Shown here in pieces: positions 31,466-40,956 of a DNA stretch of 64,000 bases (positions within the stretch are counted from its first letter, which is position 1; each line of letters begins with the position of its first letter). The stretch is from Branchiostoma floridae (taxonomy: Eukaryota > Chordata > Leptocardii > Amphioxiformes > Branchiostomatidae). Under the pieces are notes generated by a model that did no database searches, was not told the DNA's origin, and saw nothing but the letters and a program-made list of their open reading frames with translations. Made by a program: the position numbers and the translations under genes. The stretch is from assembly GCF_000003815.2 (NCBI RefSeq), contig NC_049991.1, forward strand, positions 4,191,948-4,255,947. Direction: 5' to 3'.

Positions 31466-33193
31466 ATGGCGATTGTTGTTCAGGTTTCAGTCCTAATGTT
31501 CCTGAACGTAGCGCACAATTGCGAAGCATCAGCACTTTCAAGACTACTTTCTCAAAAATGCATTGCTCAGAATTGGCACAACTATGGTTTACCTTGCCAA
31601 CATTATTCATGTTTACCTCGGCTAAACTGTGACAACAAGGGTTTAACCATTGCTCCAAAACGGCTGCCTTTAAAGATCTTTGAGCTTTATCTTCCCAACA
31701 ACGCCTTGACCACATATCCTTGCAAGGCCCTCCCTTATTTGAGCTTTATTGTCTTAAGAAACAATAGCATCAGTTATTTCCCTTGGCAATGCCTGAAGAG
31801 CATACCAAGGCTAGTTCATTTGGATCTGTCACATAATCATATTGTCTGTGTCAATCTCTACCCAGTTTACTCTTTCTTGCACAACTTGAAAAGGGTGGAC
31901 GTTTCATACAATAGCATAAAGACGTTGTCTCCGTGTGATCTTGGAATAGACGCACTTGCACCGAATGGACCAACCATCCAATACGAACCCATCATAACAG
32001 GAAACCATTTCCACTGTGACTGTAAGAATATTTGGATTATTGATACAGCTATAAGTGTTGAAACGTGCCGAAATAAAACATCACAAGGATGCGAAGACTT
32101 CCTCAAAGGAAATGATATTGCATCAGCCATATACAGAGACCAGTCTCAGTTCCGCTGTAAAACACCCTGTATGTTAGAGAACGTAGAGCTCCACACCTTA
32201 AATGAACATCTCTCAGGGTGTTATACAATCTGGGATCCGACAGGCGAAAATAGTATATACTACACAGATAAACCCTGCGATCCTAACAGTTTCTGCCCCA
32301 CGGAAAACCAGGGACTTGCTACCTCTGATGTTACTACTTCTTTCTTGTTTCCACTACCAACTGTCGGTTCAGTACCTAGGACAGAGGAGCAAAATCTGCA
32401 ACAGGCTGAGCTATATGGAATATCTCAAAACGTTACTTATATTGTCTCTAACGAAACTAGAACACTCACCCAGGCGACAGATTTGAAAGAAGAGTACAGT
32501 ACTCCCTTTCAAACCGTGACAGAATCGTCAGATAATCATGAGACATCATCTTCAGTTGTGATCGGATCGGTAATAGGAGCTAGTGTTTTCCTCTTTGGTG
32601 TGGTGTTATCTGTGTATTGGTCAATGGGCAGGAAACAGCCTGATAACACAAATGCCCGACCTAGTGACGTAGACAACATGGCGACTGGCCAAGTTGCAAA
32701 CGCCATTTTCTATGACAAAGATACCATCGGTCAAAACGTACAGGGAAATGACCAGGAAAGCTGTAGCAATGGTCCGGAAAAAGAAGTAGATCCCTGCAGA
32801 AACGAAACTATACCTGATGCCATTGAACCGTATGCTAGGTCGCCTTATGTTTTTCATGTACCCCAATACCATATTGAAGAAGCTAACGAGGCAGGTCAAA
32901 GCACTCCAATGTCAATGATAGAAGAAGGTCCCAAAACTTTAGCCAGTGAAGGTACAGAAGTCTGTGTTTTCGATGACGAAACTTCTGTAAGTCAGATTAC
33001 CCAGGCTGATGATCAGGAAGGCTGTAGCAATGACTTGGAAACAGGGGTCGATCCCTGCAAGAACGAAAATTTACCTGCTTTACTAGAACCTAACGCAATG
33101 TCGAAGTGTTTCGATGTACCTCAATATCATCTTGGTAACGTTGAACTGGCAGGTAATATCAGTCCTGGGAGAACAGAATTCGAAGGTCCCTAA
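31466..33193 (+). CDS. LRR receptor 3: leucine-rich-repeat membrane protein with duplicated tail module
   Basis: 575 residues in one exon; the ATG at 31466 gives the same start as receptor 2. The signal peptide, caps, LRRs, stalk and membrane segment (about 363-385) closely match receptor 2. The tail differs. A module of about 85-90 residues (DDQE...NGPE...PDAIEPYARSPY...PQYH) is followed by a second, degenerate copy (DDQEGCSNDLE...EPNAMSKCFDVPQYH) that has lost most of its tyrosines. The protein then stops at 33191-33193. The paralogous end survives only as stop-ridden sequence to about 33280, so the shared DDVKQWFD C terminus is missing. The first tail tyrosine motif is also changed, from YETIP to NETIP. 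It is intact as a receptor but altered in the part likely to signal. Confidence 0.82.
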   Translation: MAIVVQVSVLMFLNVAHNCEASALSRLLSQKCIAQNWHNYGLPCQHYSCLPRLNCDNKGLTIAPKRLPLKIFELYLPNNALTTYPCKALPYLSFIVLRNNSISYFPWQCLKSIPRLVHLDLSHNHIVCVNLYPVYSFLHNLKRVDVSYNSIKTLSPCDLGIDALAPNGPTIQYEPIITGNHFHCDCKNIWIIDTAISVETCRNKTSQGCEDFLKGNDIASAIYRDQSQFRCKTPCMLENVELHTLNEHLSGCYTIWDPTGENSIYYTDKPCDPNSFCPTENQGLATSDVTTSFLFPLPTVGSVPRTEEQNLQQAELYGISQNVTYIVSNETRTLTQATDLKEEYSTPFQTVTESSDNHETSSSVVIGSVIGASVFLFGVVLSVYWSMGRKQPDNTNARPSDVDNMATGQVANAIFYDKDTIGQNVQGNDQESCSNGPEKEVDPCRNETIPDAIEPYARSPYVFHVPQYHIEEANEAGQSTPMSMIEEGPKTLASEGTEVCVFDDETSVSQITQADDQEGCSNDLETGVDPCKNENLPALLEPNAMSKCFDVPQYHLGNVELAGNISPGRTEFEGP

Positions 33194-33309
33194 ACTTTGA
33201 CCAGGGAAGGCCCATAGGACTGTGTACAGGCATACCAAAACAGTGAAGGTTCCGATAACAATGGAATTCATGAAGCTGTTTAGGTCTTTGAAATTGTTTG
33301 TTGATAGGA

Positions 33310-33650
33310 TATAGGGGAATTCTTTTTACACAACCAGCAGGTACTTACATTGCTTACGTTTCAATGTCTCTCAGACACCTTCGTCAGAGATTCTAACTGG
33401 AGTCCTGCTTCTCACCGCTATATGTAGCCGATGTAGGTGGCGCTTTTGATGTGAGAAAACAATCCCAAACGTGGCTAAGCTTCTATCCCCCCTCGTCCCA
33501 GTTCATCACTGGGGTTGACTTTCTTATCCTGATCGCCTCCTTGATCCACCATGACTCCAGATGCTCTGACGAAGGTGTCTGAGAGACATTGCAACGTAAA
33601 GATTTACCTGCAGGTTGTGAATTCTCCTATATCCTACCAACCTGATAAAA
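33310..33650. repeat. Foldback Penelope-like tail with hammerhead-like arms
   Basis: The arms at about 33331-33392 and 33562-33620 are reverse complements. The minus strand of 33357-33387 reads CTGACGA, a GTGTCT/AGACAT-type stem and GAAACG, as in a hammerhead core. The plus-strand arm (33566-33596) has GCAAC in place of GAAAC, so it should be dead. The trailing ACCAACCTGATAAAACTATT matches the end of the element at 1.3-1.5 kb. Confidence 0.55.
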
Positions 33651-33859
33651 CTATTTTCGTATGTTTTGTTGGTGTTAGTAACTGACTTAGTAAAATAGAA
33701 TTATATCATATCAATTTCAATATTTATTTTCTTCAGTTCATCACATAACGGGGCTTATTACAAGCCATTCACATGTTTTGGGTTATACTGATTTGATTAA
33801 GATGACAAATATGTATTCAATGTATCTTGAAAAGTCCGTACGTAACTATAACACTTGTG

Positions 33860-34284
33860 TTACAATCTATTTTTTTATAAAAGATATGGAGCGATAGGGC
33901 GAAATAAAAATAAAAATTGTAAAATGGTTGGGGTAAAGGTAAGGGTTAATCCAAAACATAAAGAATAAAAAAGCTTGAAAAAAGTACAAAAACACCATTA
34001 CTGTACAGTAACAGCACCTGTTCGTTCAAAATTACAAATTTAAAGTACTGACAGTTTTCATGTTTGTCCCATTCTTCATGAATGAAAAATAGGACTGCAA
34101 TAATAATACCCACATTTTAAGGAGCTTATAATATACAGGCCAATTTGCTACACAAGAAAGTTGGTGAATGGTTTCATTTATAGTGAAAGTTTGCTGAGTG
34201 GTGACTTTTATTCTTAATTTTTTCCCCAAAAAAATAGGAGCGAGCGAATCCATGAACCAAGAAATTAAATTGGTGTGGCCCCAG
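33860..34284. mobile_element. 5'-truncated copy of the GGCCACACC MITE
   Basis: It shares TATGGAGCGATAGGGCGAAA and the right end GGAGCGAGCGAATCC...GTGTGGCC with the complete copy at 58533-58892. The left terminal repeat is absent, and the internal region has extra sequence around 34010-34100. Confidence 0.65.
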
Positions 34285-37200
34285 CGTGGTCCGGGAGTTT
34301 CTCTCCTCTGCCATAGGCACAACGTAACATTAATACCCTATCATTTCCTAGGGAAAATGTGCTGGCAATTTCCTAATATTTTCCAATGATATCTTATTTT
34401 GAAAGGCAAGTTTATTGCTTTATAGTAATGTATAATTATGCCACGATATATGAGTTGGTACCTTATTTATGGGTAAGGCGGATGTTTGAACCGAATAGTT
34501 CTGCAATAGCAATTGAGCTAATAAAAGGTATACTAGACATGAATGGTGTCAATATTTTAATCAGATGGGATATATAAACTACATGGTCTATGTTTGGACT
34601 AGTAATAGTTTGGGTCTGTAAACTACACTATGGACAGTTGATTTTAGTAGTGGTCGGCACACAGGATGATACAGATTGTGTATTTTCAATGTGTGGCTTA
34701 GAAATGCTCTTGACATAGCACTGATGATTTAAGTTTTACTGACTAAGCAGTATTCTGCATTGTATTGTACATTACATTTGTACTGTTGTCTTCATTGTTG
34801 TTAGGTGCTTTGGTCCTGCACAGATGCATAGTCTGACTGACAGAGAATGACCCTGCATCGTTCAAAGACCCTCCCTTAGTTGTACACAATTGAAAAAAGG
34901 CATGGTTTGTTCCTATAACCATCTAGTATACCACGGAGTGAGCGAAGCCAATGACGACAAAGAGCACACGCATTATCATGATCATATTCATTTGTTCAAA
35001 TTCCTTAGAACGAATAGATGTCAAACCGACACGCTTGTGAAATTCCTAGAGGCTTCGACTCAGTTATAAGCAATGTTGTACGAGACGTAAAACTGAATAA
35101 ATCTTTGTGCACGTATGTACAAATGGTTTGTTATAAATCACATGCTTAACAGACACGATCATGATCAAACACGTCAATGAGTGTTTCGCAAAGTCATCCA
35201 TGTTAACATACGCCAAATGGCAATTAATCAAGCAACACCTTTAGTCATTTTTGTCTTACATGTACCTTTGTTTCCAAATGGGCTATCTTAAGTTTGTTTT
35301 CACCTCTTTTACCTATCAATTCATAGTTAGGGCAAAAAACTGCTCTTCATTCAATAGACCCGCTCAGTGTCACTGACCAAAGGTTGTGGATGCTACCTGA
35401 AACCTTTGACCAATTGCAACACCATATAGTTCCTTGAGTTACTGCTGTTTGGCGTATATCATATCTTCCTGCGAAAAGAAGTGCTATGAAAAGTAATAAA
35501 AATGTATTGCTTTTTCAACATTAACACTTTGTCTATGTATATATCTGAGGCTTTCTAGATGATTTTGGCTATTGAAAAAAAAAACTTGGACATTAATCGT
35601 AAGACATTGATGATGTCAATAAGTGTAATCTGTGATCACAACGCGTCCATACACGGCATACAACAATACATTTTCAGAATAAAAACAAACACCTCAAATG
35701 TCTGGCACCATAATTTAATTGATAAACAAGCTGAATAATTATACAGTAGTATATTCGAATATAATTAGTGTAAACAACAGCATTTTACTCAGATAGTGGT
35801 CAAAGAATGGCTTTTGCCTTTTGAGAACAGGTTATGTAAACAATTACAAAAACGGAACAATAATACTGTAATTATATAGGGTATCTAGGCTCTTGGCCTC
35901 TTTGGAAATAATTATACTCAAATTATGAGTAAAGAAATTAATCATAAATAACTAGAAAGCGAAAAAATAAACAAATAAGCAAGTCATGTATCACGTCACG
36001 TGTCTAGCATATGGCTACAGCATTGTAACAATTGGCTCCACCCCTGATGTGTTGCCAAAAAATGTAGCTCTGAAAGTGCAGTAACTATGCAAACAAAATT
36101 TGTATTCTAAGTACATGTCAGAGCAATTAGCACAGCCTAAACTTAAAAGAAATATTGTAAACTGCATGTTTGTTTCAAAGTTTAGCCATAGACCAGCAAT
36201 GGCTTAGAGTGATCATTGATATTTTTTAGTTAGTTATGCACATATGAGACCTCATCCAAAAAGTGGTGTTTGAAAACAGATAGAAACAAAGCAGGCACAT
36301 AATGCCAATGTATAGGCAACTTCGGCAAACCCTCGAAATATGTTAATTTTGTAAGAAGATAGTGGCATATTAATCATATCTGCTGGTCTACCATAGAAAA
36401 GAATTAGATATGTATAAACAAATATGATATATGCAAAAAAATAACAGTACATCTATTGAAATGTACAAGGCACTAAAGTTATATTCGTGGGTTCATTGTC
36501 CTCCCTTTTCAACAGTCAAATTGGATCGGAGGTATACATTGTACATTGGTTCATCTTTGACAGTAATGTTTTCAACCTCTTTTAAACATAGAAATGATAT
36601 TGCAAATGGTACCCGGTAAAATGGCTGATTATAAACGATATGTAAATAACTATGATACATAAAAGCTGGTGAAATTCTTTCACATATCGTGGCAAAAAAA
36701 TCTTTTCTGCTTCCGATCCTCTTGGTTTTGTACTCACCAAGGCAAGTATAGACACTGGGTCAGGCACCAAAAATACACCGCATAGGGCCACCTTTCAACT
36801 ATGACCTTCACTTCACTTTTCCAGCAAAGCCAATACTTTTTACCATCACTAGCCTTAACATAAGGCTACACAACTCTTGGGATATACACTGTCCACCAAA
36901 ATTTAGGCACGAAAAATTCAGGCATCCATTGCAATAGACATATCCTATACAGAACATAACCATAGAAAAGCAAACATTTGATGACCATGCAGTCATCTGT
37001 CATTGGTCAAACTGTTCATTGCCCAGCTACCATTGGTTGAACTGCTAATTTTAAGGACAGTGAGGATCAGTCTACGGGGGGATCATCTTCCATCAGAAGA
37101 CAAAGGAAAGGTAACAAATTTACACACAATATTTCTTTCCGAACAGTATAAAACTTCAAGGGAGGATTTGTTTTTTTCATCATCCCTATCTTTACAATGA

Positions 37201-37858
37201 AATAGTCCAAGATATGCGAAACCATAGAGATCCCCTCCAGTAACTGTTTCAAACTTTTCAAATATGCCTTTCACAAATCTTCCTGTTTTACGGACACAAA
37301 CAAAAAAAATCTCTCAACATACAGGTCTTGTTTACATTTGCATAATGAAATATCTGTGTATGAATAACGCAAATTAAATTTCTCCTGAATATGTTTATCA
37401 TTGGTAGTCCCTGCAAAGGGTAATAAAGTCTGAGTTTCATCCCCGAATAATTATGATACAATTTTACAAAGAAGAGAGATATGAATTTATGATATATTCA
37501 TCAACCTGTTATATTAATGACATTGTCATGGATATGATAGTCCATTTCTTCTGTAACACAAGGACTGATATGAACTAAAACTATCTAAAACTGTGTATCA
37601 TAAGTAGTGTAACAACTACACTATTCTTTGAACAGTGGAAGCTCTTTTCGTCCTCTCTCTCCTTTCCTTTCTTCTTTTGTCTCTTTCCATCACTCGTTCT
37701 GCTTGTCTTTCTCTCCATCTCTCTCTCTCTTTCTCAGATTATGGGCGCAGATCTGTCATTTGTAACTGTCTTTTTCAACCTCACATTTGCAAATGGGTTC
37801 CTGGAAAGAGGACAACATTATGGAATTGTGACGATGCATATTCTTTCAGAGAACTAAG
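34285..37858. other. Intergenic, no gene recognised
   Basis: AT-rich DNA. The block at about 35330-35480 is homologous to 29500-29640 and so marks the end of the receptor array. A pyrimidine tract (37640-37738) ends TTTCTCAG like a splice acceptor, but no convincing exon follows. Confidence 0.45.
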
Positions 37859-38174
37859 CCCCTGTCACACATAACTGATCATACATGTAGCTTCTACTCT
37901 AGACCTTCTCCAGTCTATGTTAAGGAGTTAGCCATGAGAAAGCTAGGCCATCTGTGGTAATTGAAGTTGGTGGGATAAAGATGCATAATAAAATTCATTT
38001 CTGCAAGCCAGTTTTGAGAAATCATATTTGGAAAAGTCACATTTAATTTATGCATGTATGCAATCAGAGGAATAGTAACTAACAGCTAAGAATTCCAGGC
38101 TACTCCCAACCCAGCACCAACCTTGGTTAGGGTGTGGTCAAGAGCATGCAAATGTCTTTAATGTGTGACAGGGG
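37859..38174. mobile_element. 316 bp MITE with 14 bp TIRs (CCCCTGTCACACAT)
   Basis: CCCCTGTCACACAT at the left end and its exact complement at the right. No coding region and no clear target duplication. The superfamily is unassigned. Confidence 0.5.
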
Positions 38175-40004
38175 ATTTAAAATTAGAATCTTTATAATAT
38201 ACCTGATGCAACTATTTGACAGGTAACATGTACTCTTTGTTATGTGTCTATCAATAAGTAAAAACCACAATCAAGAGGAAAATTGCAATTTTGAACACAT
38301 TATTGCAATAAAATTTTGTCCCTTCTGAACTGTAAAAATGTAGCATTCCATACAACCAAGTATGAATGCTACACTTCATAAATCCATGCAGCATATGTAA
38401 CGATTGACACAACTTGAACCCATGCAAGAGGTACTGTTGCTTTTGATAAGTTAGTCTTTTGATTTTGAAGTTTGTAACATGTATAGATTTCTTTGCAAAA
38501 TAAAACCTACAATAATAGATTATCCTACAAACTATCTGGACAAATGAAGGTAATGATGTTAATATATATAAATTAGTAACATTCATTAACTGATCAACTG
38601 ATCATAAGCTAGTTCAAGCTTTCAAGTGCACATGTGCAGTGAAATGCATTGTGGGTAATGTCAAAGTTGAAGACCCCAAATAAAGATTGTCTATGGGGTC
38701 TTCAACTTTGACCTGTAATTTGTAACCCATAATGCATCACACCAAACAATTTAAATATGTTATTGACAAACATAATGCACGATCAGTGAGTCTATCAACA
38801 AAATATAACATATTAAAATGGTTTTTTAAGTATTAGAATGCAGTCACCACACCAAGCACTATTAGTCTTGACACAGAGATTACATGACAGCGAGAAAAAG
38901 AAGTGCAGAAATTAGGAGAATAAGATTAAAAAGCATGTGATGAAAATTTGCAGTGTGATTTTTTTTAGGACAAATAATCTAAATTTGTTAGGACAAAAAA
39001 GGTGTCAAGGTATTTCAATGCAGGTGATGATGCAATTATTTGACAGTTAAATGTGCAATTATTGAATTGGGAGGGAAGAGGGAAATAACATGAATCAGAT
39101 GGGTTCACAATGAATGATGACATATTTGATTATCATGGCTCCACCCCTGAGGCTTTGCCAAAAACATTCAGACAGCATGCAACCGATGGAATCATAATTT
39201 TCCCAGGAGGACAGGAGGTTCTGTACGTTTGGATGCAATCCTTCAGTGAGAGCATTTTTAGGTAAAGATTGTCAACAACATCGTGTACAAAGGCAATGAA
39301 ATCTTTTTAAAAATTTTCACTGATTTTTGGGGATGGGTTGGGATCGAAGGATATTCCGGGAAATTTCACGAAAATTTAAACATTTAGGGATAATGTTTGG
39401 AATGTACTGGACAAAAAAGTGGGCAAAATAAGGGCTAAAACATGGCTTGAACTGGAAAGAAGGATGAAAAAGTACACCCAGAGGGGTAGGAAACTATACC
39501 AAACAGGTCTGCACAAAGGCCCAAGTAACCCAGAGTATGACAACAAACACTCTTGCATTGTGTTGTTCACCTGTGTTGTTCACCTGTATGGTCATGCAAA
39601 TCCTACTCCCACTGGCGACTGTAGGTTACACCTCCTTTCTACATTTCTGTACTTGAGACTATAACTACTGAGCAACAAAAGATTGAAGAAAAAAATGAAA
39701 GTGATATCTATCCAGTTTAGCCTACTAAAGAGCTATTCTTCCACTGGTTGTGACAGAGAAGACAGACGCTATCTACAGTATTTACAGGTTCATTGTACCA
39801 GGGGAAATTCTCATAACTATAGCACTTTTCAGCAAGCATAATGAACAGTGGACTATGACTTGTCCTGTCCTCAGGACTGCAACCCCTTCTGGAAGCATGT
39901 GTATTGGTGAACAGCTGGAAATGAACTCACCAATTTTGGTTCCAGGGGTTAACTAGTAGACTATGGATGCTACCATCACAAGTTTAAAACAATTAATGAG
40001 ACTA
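38175..40004. other. Intergenic, no gene recognised
   Basis: Only short open frames without domains. A short repeat, GGCTCCACCCCTGA...TTGCCAAAAA, occurs at 39138 and at 36031. Confidence 0.4.
38644..38740. repeat. Near-perfect hairpin repeat
   Basis: TGTCAAAGTTGAAGACCCCA and its complement flank a 15-20 base loop. The outer arms (TGCATTGTGGGTAA / GTAACCCATAATGCA) are slightly diverged. Related words occur at 56.69-56.77 kb (TTTGACATATTACCCACAATGC). Confidence 0.7.
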
Positions 40005-40619
40005 CCGTATATTCTCGAATAAAGTACGCACCCCAATTAAAGTACGCACTCCTGATTTTGGACAAGTCTTAGACAGATCTTTGGGACTGAAAGGTAAAAT
40101 GGAAAAACTCAAATAAAGTACGCACCCCTTCTCCACCAATTTTGAACAGACCTTTAACTGGATAAATTCAAATTTATGATGTTTTCCCCAGGTTATTTTG
40201 CATGAAATAACCTGCATTTACACTGTTATTGTCTCTATAAACTTGTGAATTGCCTACTGCAAATTATGAAAATCACTGAGAACTGGTAGAAGAAATCAGG
40301 GAAAACCAGTTGTACAAGTCAAAGTCACTAACTCAAAAGGATTGTATGCAAATACCAATCTTATGTAAATCATGTTTAGACAATTTCTTTGTTTCATGTT
40401 TAGACAACTACAAGACAACAACAATGTGCATGTTTTGAAACATTACTAGAAGTGTATATATGTGTAGCTCCCTCCACCTTGCTTTATTTTAGGCTTTTTT
40501 ACCATTTCTCTGTGCAGTGACCTCAAATAAAGTACGCACCCCAACTTTGGCAACAACTTGTAGCACCTTTTCAATTTTGAAAAGTTAAAAAAGTGCGTAC
40601 TTTATTCGAGAATATACGG
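40005..40619. mobile_element. Tc1/mariner-type MITE (615 bp) with TA target duplication
   Basis: The ends are CCGTATATTCTCGAATAAAG and its complement, with TA on both outer sides (40003-40004 and 40620-40621). The inner motif AATAAAGTACGCACC occurs twice more inside (near 40115 and 40527). There is no transposase. The end sequence resembles pogo/Tigger-like termini. Confidence 0.8.
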
Positions 40620-40956
40620 TACATTTTGTAATAAGACTGCCAGTGGGTACCTAAAGGTGCAGTCACATTTACCGTCATAAGACTTCATACGATATCAATT
40701 TTGTACAATTTTAGAGCAGCTGGGATGGAACTTACAGTCGGCAAAGATGTAAACTAGAATTTTTGGTGAAAAGACAGCTAAATCTTGTGAGACACATGCA
40801 TGACTACCCCAACAATTCCTTCAGTTTGCGATCATACGACAATCGATGTGACCAGGCCCTGACAAACACAACCGAGGGAACAACACATTCTCATACAAGA
40901 GTGCTGAAGTCCTGTCCTGGGTAGAGGAGAGCAGAGGGTACAGGGCTACTTCGGGG

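Noticed and set aside
33891-34280. Open frames at 34032-34322 and 58669-58872 with similar translations
   Set aside because: Both are the same MITE translated; the similarity is that of a repeat, not of a protein family.
37640-37874. Pyrimidine tract ending in TTTCTCAG followed by an open frame
   Set aside because: It resembles a splice acceptor, but the following frame has no recognisable sequence and no donor; kept only as a remark.
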